Assembly: GCA_039926025.1 (NCBI GenBank)
Contig: JBDSXV010000089.1
Location: forward strand, 24,303 to 88,302
DNA: 64,000 nucleotides
Origin: Dokdonella_A sp039926025
GTDB taxonomy: Bacteria; Pseudomonadota; Gammaproteobacteria; Xanthomonadales; Rhodanobacteraceae
Direction: 5' to 3'
Positions within the stretch are counted from its first letter, which is position 1. The number at the start of each line of letters is the position of its first letter. Shown here piece by piece: positions 7,859-16,755 of the stretch. The notes beneath the pieces are model-generated. The model was given only the letters and a program-made list of their open reading frames with translations, was not told the origin of the DNA and did not search any database. The position numbers and the translations under genes are program-made.

Positions 7859-9268
7859 TCAAAGTTCATGTCTCTTCCAGCGCCCGCGCAGGAACAGCAC
7901 CGCGGCCAACCCGGTCAGCAGGCCGAATGCGATAGGCACTGAGATGTAGACGCCTATCGCACCGTACTTCAGCACCACTGCAAGAAGCCATGCCAGCGGC
8001 ACCTGCGCAACCCAGAAGCAGAAGAAATTCAGCCTTGCCGCTGTCCAGGTATCGCCGGCACCATTGAACGCTGCCTGCAGGCAAAGGCCCACCGCATAGT
8101 AGGGAAACGCGATAGCGACAATGCGCAGCGCATTCGATGCTTCCACGATCACCAGCGGATCGGTGCTGAACAGCATGACGATCTTTGGCGCCAAGGCGAA
8201 CAACAGCACGCCGATGGAACCGAGGAAAAACATGTTGTAGCGCGCCGCGATCCACACTGCGGCTGCGGCGCGTTCCGGATTGCCGGCACCGAGGTTCTGC
8301 CCGACCAAGGTCGCACCGGCATTGGCCACGCCCAGTGCCGGCATCAGGAAAAACTGCACCACGCGCAGCGCGATCGCGCATCCGGCCAGTGCCGCGATAC
8401 CTGACCGCGCCGCGATGCTGAAAAGGCCGATGCCGCTGGTCGTACTGACGACCAGCTGCGCAATGCCGCTGGACGCGGTGACGGTGATCAGGCGTATCTC
8501 GGCCGCTGCCGGCCTGAGATGGCGCAAACCCACGCGGATCACCGACCGCGCACCACACAGCTGCCACAACTGGTAAATCATGCCGATTCCACGGCTGATC
8601 GTGGTGGCGAGGGCAGCGCCCGTGACCCCCATTTCGGGCAGCGTTCCCCAGCCAAAGATCAAACAAGGCGCCAGAACCATGTTGATGCCATTGGCGATCC
8701 ACAACGCGCGCATCGCGACAGCCGGATGTCCGACGCCGCGAAAGATCGCATTGATCAAGTACATCAGGAACACTGTGAGGTTACCGGCGAACATCACGCG
8801 CGCGAAACCTGTGCCCAGCTCGGCTACGCGGTCACCACCGAGAACGCGCAGGACATCCGGTGCGAAATAGAACAACACCATGCCGACGACTGTCGAGGCA
8901 ACGATACCGGTCACGATCACCTGCCCGGCGACCTGAGCCGCCGCCTGGGGTGAGCCGTGGCGACCGACATAGCGCGCAACGATAGCCGTCGCGGCGAAGC
9001 TCATGCCGATCGCTACCGCATAGATCAAGCTCATCACCGCTTCGGTGAGACCAACGACCGCTACCGCTTCGCTGCCCAGGCGCGACACCCAAAAAGTGTC
9101 GACCACGGCGAACACCGATTCGGCGAACATCTCCAACACCATCGGCACCGCCAACATCAGTACGGCTCGATTGAGCGGTTCGGTGGTGTAGTCATGGCGC
9201 CTGCCCTTCAGCGCAAGTATTACGATTCGCCACCAGGACGCAGCCGGATCTATCGCATCGGACAACAT
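7859..9268 (-). CDS. MATE-family multidrug/drug-sodium antiporter
   Basis: About 469 residues with roughly twelve hydrophobic segments and two repeated MatE halves (PMVLEMFAESVFAVVDTFWVS in the first, LMPALGVANAGATLVGQNLGAG in the second), the expected architecture for an inner-membrane MATE exporter. The ATG at 9268 was chosen because AGAGGGGA lies just upstream; an earlier start would add six residues. It is the first gene of the MATE-aldehyde dehydrogenase-acyl hydrolase unit. Export of, or self-resistance to, the cluster product is a reasonable inference from position only. Confidence 0.9.
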   Translation of the reverse strand: MLSDAIDPAASWWRIVILALKGRRHDYTTEPLNRAVLMLAVPMVLEMFAESVFAVVDTFWVSRLGSEAVAVVGLTEAVMSLIYAVAIGMSFAATAIVARYVGRHGSPQAAAQVAGQVIVTGIVASTVVGMVLFYFAPDVLRVLGGDRVAELGTGFARVMFAGNLTVFLMYLINAIFRGVGHPAVAMRALWIANGINMVLAPCLIFGWGTLPEMGVTGAALATTISRGIGMIYQLWQLCGARSVIRVGLRHLRPAAAEIRLITVTASSGIAQLVVSTTSGIGLFSIAARSGIAALAGCAIALRVVQFFLMPALGVANAGATLVGQNLGAGNPERAAAAVWIAARYNMFFLGSIGVLLFALAPKIVMLFSTDPLVIVEASNALRIVAIAFPYYAVGLCLQAAFNGAGDTWTAARLNFFCFWVAQVPLAWLLAVVLKYGAIGVYISVPIAFGLLTGLAAVLFLRGRWKRHEL

Positions 9269-10091
9269 GATTCCCCTCTTGTGCAATGCGACTCAAACGA
9301 TGGATGACCCTGCCGAGGCAGTCAGTCAGATGCGGCGCGGCGCGAGCACCCGCAGCCGCAGATTCACACATGTCAACGGATCTCACCGCAACGGTGGAGT
9401 GTATCGTCTATTCCCGACAATTTGACGCGGCGAGTAGGTATGACTTCGAGCGACGGCAAATCAACATCCTGTAGTCGATGGTGGGCTCGACTTTACGCAG
9501 CGACATGACGACTCCTTTGGAACCTTCAATCGCCATGACGTACCCGGACGAATCCCTGTCTTGCGGGCCTCGTCGCGATCGGCGAAGCGTTCGTGATGCG
9601 TGGGCTCCTTCTTGATCGAAGCGCAGAAGCTTTCCATCATCTATCGCCCCGGTTTCCGTGGAAGCTGTTTGGTTCAAGTCGGGCGAGCATCAGGCTGATC
9701 GCGCCATCGGTTTGCTTCCAACCGTCAGCGGACCGCCGCAACCAATCTCCGACCTGCATCGCGTTTTCGCCGTTCCAGACGAAGGCGGCATAGTCCACAC
9801 AATAGAGTTGATCGATGTCCGTCGGAATTCTGGCGAAGGCCGGGTAGCGATCAGCCAACGTGTAACGGCGGAAATCCGTAGAGTCGATGACACTCAGCAA
9901 ATGCAGCGCGCGAAAAAGCACACGGCAAAGTCCCGACTTGGCAGAAAGGCGCGCGGCAATTCATCCAGGTCCACCACTCCTGATTCGTGGTGCCAGGATG
10001 CCGACCTCCCGGCATACGCTGACAACCGGGACTGCTACGAATCCATGCAGAAGGAAGTGATGACCTCCATCATCCCTGAAACTCGGTTTCG
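9269..10091. other. Gene-poor gap with a possible broken small gene
   Basis: No recognisable gene in 823 bases. Two minus-strand frames look faintly protein-like: 9637-9921 (GTG start, containing DRYPAFARIPTDIDQLYCV and WNGENAMQVGDWLRRSADGW) and 9408-9677 (ending CRRSKSYLLAASNCRE). They overlap by 41 bp in different frames, as expected if one gene had been split by a frameshift, but neither half is recognised. The promoter of the MATE operon should lie in the first 200 bases. Confidence 0.35.
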
Positions 10092-10880
10092 TTAGACGGC
10101 AATTTCGAGTGACGTGGCGATCGCTTCGCCAACAACCCTCACTGTCGCGCGCAAATCCTGATTCAGGAAAAAATGTTCGCCTGGCAACCACTCGCAACGG
10201 AACTTCCCTCGCGTCTGTTCGCGCCAAGCCTGCGCTCCCTCCTTGCTCACCAGTTGGTCGCCTTGGCCGTTCAAGCAAAAAACATCGCACTCGAGCGGCC
10301 CGCGCTCGACATACGCATATGCATCCAACGCGGTGAAATCCGAGCGAAGCTGCGGCATGAAGACGCTGAGCAGGTCACGGTCAGCCAGCACCGCGCGCGG
10401 CGTACCGTTGTAACGCTCGAGCAAGTCGATGAAGGCGTCATCCGACAACTGTTGAATCGGAACGGGTTCGCGGCGCCGCCGCAGCCGCGGCGCCGCGTGG
10501 CCGGAGGCGACCAGCAACGCCGGTGCACCTTCGCTGCGCAGGAGCTGCGCCACTTCAAATGCGACTAGCGCACCCATGCTGTGACCCCAGAAAACGGCCG
10601 GCCGCTCACCCAACCTGGGGCGCAGCGCGTTCGCGGCTGCACTGGCCATGCTCGCGATATCCGTCATGGCCGGCATGTGGCGAGCGGATTCGCGTCCGGG
10701 CAGTCGCAACACGTAAGGCACGACAAAGCGCGGAAGTGCGCGGCATAAGCCGAAGAAACTCGCTGCTCCGGCCCCTGCACAGGGAAAACAGAATACATCG
10801 GCGCGCCGGTCACGGCCCGATGCAGGCTCTTCAGGCGAGCAAAACCAAGTCTCGAATGGGCTTTTTGCCGTGATTTGCAT
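10092..10880 (-). CDS. Type II thioesterase (alpha/beta hydrolase)
   Basis: A 262-residue RifR/GrsT-type thioesterase. It has the nucleophile motif WGHSMGAL (Ser101), the early motif FCFPCAGAGAASF, LPGRE, a catalytic Asp region (NGQGDQLV) and the catalytic His in LPGEHFFL. These discrete enzymes remove aberrant or non-productive acyl groups from carrier proteins of polyketide and peptide synthetases. The ATG at 10880 gives the usual family N-terminus; an upstream frame of 37 codons has atypical composition. It is separated from its neighbours by gene-poor DNA and an IS remnant, and shares the strand of the other PKS accessory genes. Confidence 0.88.
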   Translation of the reverse strand: MQITAKSPFETWFCSPEEPASGRDRRADVFCFPCAGAGAASFFGLCRALPRFVVPYVLRLPGRESARHMPAMTDIASMASAAANALRPRLGERPAVFWGHSMGALVAFEVAQLLRSEGAPALLVASGHAAPRLRRRREPVPIQQLSDDAFIDLLERYNGTPRAVLADRDLLSVFMPQLRSDFTALDAYAYVERGPLECDVFCLNGQGDQLVSKEGAQAWREQTRGKFRCEWLPGEHFFLNQDLRATVRVVGEAIATSLEIAV

Positions 10881-11294
10881 GATGTTGCTGTCCGACGTTG
10901 CTGTATGACTGCGGCAGTAATACGTGACGCCAGCCCTCGTCGCACGACGGCACCGACATTGGATGACGCGGACATCAGCGATCACGATCAATGCCAGCTA
11001 AGCCTGATGCCGGTTCAGACGGGCTTTCATGTCCCGACTGTATTCCAAGAGCGAGCGTCCGTTTGCGGCATTGCGCACACGCCCATCACCTTCGGGTTTT
11101 AGCAGTATCGCTTCTTCAGAGCCTCGAGATCCATTCAAACACCTCGGCGAACGTTTGTTACATCGACCATCATCCACGTCTGCGCCCGCTATTGTCACCG
11201 GCAGCGGGGAAATTGTTCAAGCCTTCCCCAGGAAAAAACTCCCGCTGGCGAAGTCAGTCATAGGCTTCATCAATCATATTTTCCCGACGCGGAT
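10881..11294. other. Gene-free region upstream of the thioesterase
   Basis: These 414 bases hold no supported gene. The thioesterase promoter should lie at the left end. The right end leads into a degraded transposase. Confidence 0.35.
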
Positions 11295-12014
11295 GTGCAG
11301 CAACTCGGGAGGTCCGCGTACGTGTCGGTCGAGTCGTGTGTGCCGGCGGATCATCCGATCCGCATGCGGCGCTTGATAGTCGATGCGATCCTGAGCGAGC
11401 TCGACGGCGCGCTAGTCTCGCGCTACGCAGCCGCCGGCTTTGAGCCGATTCCGCCCGCTCATTTGCACGGCTGCTACGCGCGTCGCTGCTGCAGGTAGTG
11501 TAGAGCGTGTGCAGCAAACGGCTGCTGATTGAACAGTTGAACTAGAACCCGCGGTTCCGCTGATTCGTTGGTTTGAACATCGGCGATCCGGTGGACGATC
11601 ACTCAACGTTCTCGCTCATTGGCTAGCGCCTGTTCGATGCGTAGACGGCACAGTGCATCTTCGAACACACCGTGTTGCTGACGCGCCTGCAGGATCCAGT
11701 CAGCGACGAGTACGTCCTGGTGGACGGCACGTTGCTGGCAGCGTGGGTCTCGCAGCATCGACGTGCGCCATGCTCCGGCGGACGCGACGGCGCTGGCCTC
11801 ACCTCGGATCGACGTTGCGTGCCGGCAAGGGCTACGACACGCGCGACTTCGCCGCGGCGCTTGATCAGCGGAGCATCAAGTCGCTCATCGCCGGACACAC
11901 GAGAGCGCAACGCGACGGCTGACGCAATCACCGGTTCGAAGCGAGGAGTGGAACCTGGTTTGCCTGGGGATAAATCTGCGCCGGATGCAACGGTTGAGGT
12001 GGAATCCGGTGTAG
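11295..12014 (+). pseudogene. IS5-like transposase pseudogene, heavily degraded
   Basis: The plus strand shows a full-length but broken transposase across three frames. The N-terminal part reads YVSVESCVPADHPIRMRRLI, VDAILSELDG and PPAHLHGC. Then with frameshifts and stops come SKRLLIEQL, FVGLNIGDPVDDHSTFS, YVLVDGTLLAAWVSQHR, GKGYDTRDFAAALDQRSIK and finally EWNLVCLGINLRRMQ before a stop near 12014. This matches the order of IS5-type transposase motifs (ADHPLR, WFVGL, DGTLLEAWAS, DKGYDTRDF, C-terminal NLKRM). At least four stops or frameshifts are present. It lies between the thioesterase and phosphopantetheinyl transferase genes. Bases 12015-12262 beyond it hold nothing recognised. Confidence 0.78.
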
Positions 12015-12262
12015 ACCGGGTGCACGGCGTCGAAATGCCGACTCACCCGATCAGACGGCTGAAAAAAAAACCACGGTAGTCGGCCAATCGAAACCGCCCA
12101 ATAAACGTCAACGAACAACCGACTCGTCCGCGCTGCCGTACTTGACGACTGTGCAAAAAGTTCTGCCGCTCAAACTCCCAGAGAGACGCAGGAAACATAC
12201 GCCGATTGTTAGCAGGTCGGTGTCAAATATTGGCTGCCCGCGGCAGAGCCGTAGGGACTTCC

Positions 12263-13051
12263 TTATTGGTCTATGCCGATGCGCAACCGCGGACGGCGGA
12301 TCAGCACCTCGCCCATCCCCACGCTCGGGATGCACGGGAAATAACGAACGCTACCCGGGTTCGCGGCGGATCGCGGGGCACAGACCGCCATCATGTGCCG
12401 CTCGCCTAGAGGCCGTAGCTCAAAATGCCAGCGCTCCGGCGCATCCTCCAGCGCCGGATCAATGTCGATCCTTACGCGTGCGCCGATGTCAAAGGAAAAG
12501 CGCTCGAGCGGGATCGACAGTCCCATTCCTCGCGCTTTGATGTACGACTCCTTGAGCGTCCATAGTTCGAAGAAGCGCCGACGCTGATGCTCTGGCGGCT
12601 GCGCGCGCAGCCCAGCCAGTTCGGTCGCGGTAAAGTAGCGGTCCGCGATCGAGAGGGTCTCGCCGGGACGGTCGGTTTCCTCCACGTCGACCCCAACGTC
12701 CTCGTCCAGCGACACCGCGCAGGCAACCAAGCTGCGCGCGTTCGAGAGATTGAATCGCAACCGCATCGCGCTGGCCGGCGCAGCGATCTCAGGCCGGCCG
12801 TAGGCGTTCACGACGAAGCGCCAGTCGCGGGGATCGACATCAGCGTAGCGCGAGAGCGTCAGCCTGCACAGTGCGCGCGTGACTAGATATTCGTGGCGAA
12901 GGTAGTCGAAGCGGTAACGCGCCATGCGCTCGGCTTCCTCGTCCGTGAGCAGAGCGCAGAAGTCGTCCTCCAGGCTCGCAGCGGGGCAATCCTTGATCCA
13001 GCAGTACCAGACGTCCACCTGTCCGGGTTGCAGTGTCGATTCGATGCGCAT
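12263..13051 (-). CDS. Sfp-type 4'-phosphopantetheinyl transferase
   Basis: A 262-residue PPTase. The two metal/CoA signature motifs are present: VGVDVEETDR and the FFELWTLKESYIKARG helix, with the upstream FNLSNARSLVACAVS strand typical of Sfp/AcpT-like enzymes. It transfers the phosphopantetheine arm from CoA to carrier-protein domains. A dedicated Sfp-type enzyme at the edge of a polyketide cluster normally activates that cluster's carrier proteins. ATG 13051 has GGAG 8 nt upstream. The C-terminal 35 residues after the conserved core (basic, ending RLRIGIDQ) are longer than usual. It is the last minus-strand gene clearly tied to the PKS flank and probably marks the right boundary. Confidence 0.9.
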   Translation of the reverse strand: MRIESTLQPGQVDVWYCWIKDCPAASLEDDFCALLTDEEAERMARYRFDYLRHEYLVTRALCRLTLSRYADVDPRDWRFVVNAYGRPEIAAPASAMRLRFNLSNARSLVACAVSLDEDVGVDVEETDRPGETLSIADRYFTATELAGLRAQPPEHQRRRFFELWTLKESYIKARGMGLSIPLERFSFDIGARVRIDIDPALEDAPERWHFELRPLGERHMMAVCAPRSAANPGSVRYFPCIPSVGMGEVLIRRPRLRIGIDQ

Positions 13052-13957
13052 ACGGCCGTCTCCATCTCATCAGGAAGATCGAGACGAACGCTGCGCGATC
13101 TTGGAGCAGTATCTTCTCATTCAGTCCTGTCCATGCCGGATATCGGGCCGGTGCGGTGCGCGCCGTCCGGGTGACCTGTTTGAGAGATCCATCGGCTGGG
13201 GCCTCTCAGCCCCTCGACGATCTTTCGGCGATTCCATAACAAGAGCCGAAAGAACAAGGTCTACCACGCTTTGCACGAAGTGGGGCCGCGTACCGTACCA
13301 TCTTAGTACTGCGATACAAGGAATTGCAGGAGGCGCGATAGGCCGGCCGCAGACAATGGGTCGATCACAAACTGGACGCCGGAATGAAGGTGCGGAATCC
13401 CAGTCAACACCTGGCACCAGGACGCACTGCCGCTCAGTCTTCTCGATGACACGGTTCTTGCTACCAAGAATCGAAATTTCGAAACTCTCTTCGGCTCGTG
13501 TCCTCTACCGTGCGTGCATACGACCAGCGGCTTGGCTGCGGTCCCGGTGTCGGAATGAAACAAGTCGGAAAGGACAGAGTCGAGTTGACTTTCTGCGTGC
13601 TGACGAAGAGCCGTATGCAAACGCAACAGAGGGTGCTTGGCCCCGTAGGTGAGGTCTTCAGCTCCTCCAATTGCGCCTGCTTCATTACAGCCTGCGACGC
13701 AGCAACACAGAGCGACGGCCATCAAGCCTGGAGCAAGGGTCGGGCAGCTTCTCAACTTGGTGATAGCCTCGTATCCGAAGAATTCCCACGAAGATAGCGA
13801 TACTTGCGATAACTCGCTGCTGCCGGCGCAGCTAGCTCCAGTCAGCGGTGGGTGTCGTCCATTGCGGCACCGCGCTCCCTCCAACACACTGCGTCGCCCG
13901 ATTCATCGACGTCGATGGATGCTCGGTATCGGAAACCGGTTCTGTTCACCCGTCGCC
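13052..13957. other. Gene-free region between the PPTase and SGNH hydrolase genes
   Basis: About 900 bases with no supported gene. The longest open frame (minus strand, 13303-13887) has skewed Arg/Ser/Cys-rich composition and no domain. A lipobox-like CCCVAGC within it is judged accidental. This gap is a plausible boundary of the biosynthetic cluster. Confidence 0.35.
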
Positions 13958-14782
13958 CTACGCCAACACCCCAGCAAGCGCCGGTATCCAGCTGCCATTC
14001 GCGATCGCGGCGAATCCCTTGGCGGTTGGATGGATTTCATTTGCCCACTGCTTCGGCGAGGTCAACGTGCCCAGCGAATCGATCACGCGCATGTTCGGTG
14101 TCTGCGAGGCGAACGCTTTCAGAGAACGCGCGAACTGGTCGAGCAGCCAGCCGGTGACGATGCGTTGGTCTTTGAGAACGGTGAGGCCGACGCCGTCGAG
14201 CGCGGGTTTGACCCACGGGCCCACGGTGATGGGGCCGAGCTTGAAAGGCTTTCCGTCGGGATAGATGTAGTCGTACGTGTGCACGTAGATGATCGAGTTG
14301 GGTGACGTGCGATCGCGGTACTGGATGATTTCCTTGAGATCCTTGATCGTGTATTCGAGCGCGTGCTGGAAAGTTTCCAGGCGGACGTGGTCGAATACCT
14401 CGCCTGGGATCACGCCCCAGTCGTTGGTGCCGGCGGACTGCGCCTGTGACGCCGTCTTGACGAACTCCTGCATTTCCTCGCCGACGATGTCGTTGCCACC
14501 GTTGGAGAGCAGGATCGCGTCGAACTGGAACGTGCCGATCTCGCGCTGGATGCGCGGCAGTGCGACCTTCCATTGCGCGCTGTCCCGTCCCGCCACGCCT
14601 TCGCTCATGAACAGCGTATTGCGGAAGGCTTTCGCCAGCAGCTTGTTCAAGTCGATGGGTCGCGGCGGATACTGGAACCACGAGTCGCCGAAGCACAGCG
14701 CACGCTTCGCGTTCGGAAACGCCTGCGTCGCCTTGTTGTATGCGGCAATCGTGCCGAGATTGTTTTGACCGATGATAGGCAT
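13958..14782 (-). CDS. SGNH/GDSL-family hydrolase
   Basis: A 274-residue protein with the four SGNH blocks: block I CFGDSWFQYP (nucleophile Ser in GDSW), block II Gly region (VAGRDSAQW), block III LLSNGGNDIVGEE (Asn) and block V NEIHPTAKGFAAIA (Asp/His-type dyad region). Members hydrolyse esters or acetyl groups on lipids and carbohydrates. No signal peptide is evident, so a cytoplasmic location is likely, though the product could leave by another route. ATG 14782 has AGGGAGAA upstream; a longer frame reaching 15187 has poor composition. The substrate is not predictable. It stands alone, with gene-free DNA on both sides. Confidence 0.85.
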   Translation of the reverse strand: MPIIGQNNLGTIAAYNKATQAFPNAKRALCFGDSWFQYPPRPIDLNKLLAKAFRNTLFMSEGVAGRDSAQWKVALPRIQREIGTFQFDAILLSNGGNDIVGEEMQEFVKTASQAQSAGTNDWGVIPGEVFDHVRLETFQHALEYTIKDLKEIIQYRDRTSPNSIIYVHTYDYIYPDGKPFKLGPITVGPWVKPALDGVGLTVLKDQRIVTGWLLDQFARSLKAFASQTPNMRVIDSLGTLTSPKQWANEIHPTAKGFAAIANGSWIPALAGVLA

Positions 14783-15198
14783 GGCATTCTCCCTGTGCGG
14801 CGCCGGTTTTCTGATGTTCCCCGAAGCGCTTCGTAAAACAGAAGTGCGTCCACTATGCAAATAGTCCCACCACGACGTCCGAAACAAGAGCCCGGCAAAT
14901 TTTTGGCCCTCAGCCCAGCTGACTGCCTTTCGAGTTGAAGCGACCTGCGAGCGTTGGTGGCGCGGGCTCCAGCATTGCTGAGTTAATCTGCTCAGTGTTA
15001 CCGGATACATTGGCCTGACGAAGTGCGCGCTGCAGGCGCCCGTCCATCGGCACCCAGCGCACGCCTCTCCGTGGATGGGCGCAGCAGGTGAGCGGCAAGC
15101 CTTGCTCGGGAGCCACCAGGTCATTCCTAGCGGCCGTCGTCGCGGGAATTTTGCAATACTGATCCGGCACTGAGGCCCATCTATCACGAGCGCCGGTC
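14783..15198. other. Divergent intergenic region
   Basis: These 416 bases separate the divergently transcribed SGNH hydrolase and FUSC-type gene and should hold both promoters. A short minus-strand frame (14910 to about 15045) with plausible composition (start MDGRLQRALRQ) is the only candidate gene and is not convincing. Confidence 0.35.
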
Positions 15199-16611
15199 AT
15201 GCGTCTTTCCACCCTCGTTCCGCCCTTGCGCGAAGCCATCGTGACGATGCTCGCCGCGATCGCTACGCTTTTGTGCGCACTCGCGATCGATCCCGAGCCC
15301 GGCCCCGCCATCCTCGCTGTGGTGCTGTGTCTGTCGCTGTCGAGGAGTCATCTCGACCGCGACATGAAAGGTCGGATTGAAGCAGCCATTGTGCTGCCCT
15401 TGGTGGGAATCTTGGCTGTGGGCGTCGGCATGCTACTCCGGCATCTGCCCTGGATCGGCGCGCTGGTCTTCGTGACGGGCATTACACTTTCCATCTGGCT
15501 GCGGCGGTTCGGGTTGATGGCATGTCGCGCGGGTTCACTCATCGCCCTGCCCTTCGTCACCCTCCTCACGACACCCTATGTGCTGACGACCAAGGTCGGT
15601 GCGGTCTTCGCCATATTCGTTCCCATCATCGTCGCGTTGCTTGCGCTGCTGTGGGTGAGCGTCTTCCATGCTCTTGCACGTCTCGCACGCCTGCTTCCCT
15701 CAGCACGCGCGACCGTGCATGCGCACGCGCCATCGAATGCCGGGAGCTCTTTGCGACCGGATGCGGTGACGCGCATGGCCATCCAGATGGCCGTCGCTCT
15801 CAGCGTTTCTTTCGTGGTCGGCTACGCCTTTTTCGCCGAACGATGGGCGTGGATCGTACTCACCGCCTTTATTGTGGGCAGCGGCAATCGCGGGCGTCTG
15901 GATGTCGCCTACAAGAGCGTGCTTCGCGTATTGGGGGCGTCCGCCGGTACGGCTATCGCACTGCTGTTCACCGTGCATCTGGGTTCGCATGATGAGGCGA
16001 CGGTTGTATTGATGCTCACTGCAATCTTTCTCGGCACGTGGCTGCGTCCGTTGGGCTACGCATGGTGGGCGCTGTTCGTCACGCTGGCGCTGGCCTTGCT
16101 GCAGGGATTCACGGGTTCTTCGCCTCAATACCTTTTGTGGTTGCGTCTGGAAGAAATCGTAATTGGCGCAATCATCGGTGTGACTGCCGCCTGGTTGGTG
16201 CTGCCTGTGCGATCCACGGCTGTTCTGCAGCGGCGAATAGCGGATGCGTTGGCGACTCTCTCCGACGGGCTCGATCCAGCAAAGCATGCACGAAGATCGG
16301 ATGACTTCATTACCGCTTTGGCGCGCGTGGAAGAAGTGTCTCCCGCGTTCAGAGCTAGCCGCAGGCTTACGAAAACGTTCCAACCCGTGCAGCCGGCCGA
16401 TTGGATCGATACGCTGGCAGCTTGCCGTGACCCCGCAGTTGCGATGATCGACGCAGGTCAAACGCCCGGCTCAGTGCGCAAAGCGATTGGTGCTGCGCGC
16501 AAGTCAATCCGCGAACCAGGCGAGTTTTCAAAAGCCTTGGACGCAATACTTCATTCCATGGCCCGCCACTCTTCAACGAAAGAGAGTGAGCTAGCCCAAT
16601 CCAATGAATAG
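15199..16611 (+). CDS. FUSC-type inner-membrane protein (aromatic acid exporter-like)
   Basis: A 470-residue protein with two blocks of about six hydrophobic segments (residues 10-170 and 195-340), separated by a hydrophilic linker with HAHAPSNAGSS, and a cytoplasmic C-terminal tail. The second block carries the FUSC signature style (AERWAWIVLTAFIVGSGNRGR, followed by RVLGASAGTAIALL and LGYAWWALFVT). Relatives include YccS, AaeB and the fusaric-acid resistance permeases, which export small aromatic or hydrophobic acids, normally with an AaeA-type periplasmic partner. No such partner gene is nearby, so substrate and mechanism are unknown. Confidence 0.82.
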   Translation: MRLSTLVPPLREAIVTMLAAIATLLCALAIDPEPGPAILAVVLCLSLSRSHLDRDMKGRIEAAIVLPLVGILAVGVGMLLRHLPWIGALVFVTGITLSIWLRRFGLMACRAGSLIALPFVTLLTTPYVLTTKVGAVFAIFVPIIVALLALLWVSVFHALARLARLLPSARATVHAHAPSNAGSSLRPDAVTRMAIQMAVALSVSFVVGYAFFAERWAWIVLTAFIVGSGNRGRLDVAYKSVLRVLGASAGTAIALLFTVHLGSHDEATVVLMLTAIFLGTWLRPLGYAWWALFVTLALALLQGFTGSSPQYLLWLRLEEIVIGAIIGVTAAWLVLPVRSTAVLQRRIADALATLSDGLDPAKHARRSDDFITALARVEEVSPAFRASRRLTKTFQPVQPADWIDTLAACRDPAVAMIDAGQTPGSVRKAIGAARKSIREPGEFSKALDAILHSMARHSSTKESELAQSNE

Positions 16612-16755
16612 AGGTCGCCCAATGGGCTTCCAGTCATTGAAGTTTGAGGTTGGGGTGACATGTCGTGAATCGCTGCCACCGGACTCGCCGGCAGGAGAAC
16701 CGCCGGCCGGCGCCGAAAATACCCGCACAGGATCCGGCCCATCCGCTTGCGAAGA

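Noticed and set aside
13303..13887. Minus-strand open frame with a lipobox-like CCCVAGC
   Set aside because: No preceding basic residues or proper signal helix, skewed Arg/Ser/Cys composition and no domain; judged non-coding.
14910..15311. Minus-strand open frame in the SGNH-FUSC gap
   Set aside because: It overlaps the start of the FUSC gene antisense, has no ribosome site or domain, and only its last 45 codons look plausible.
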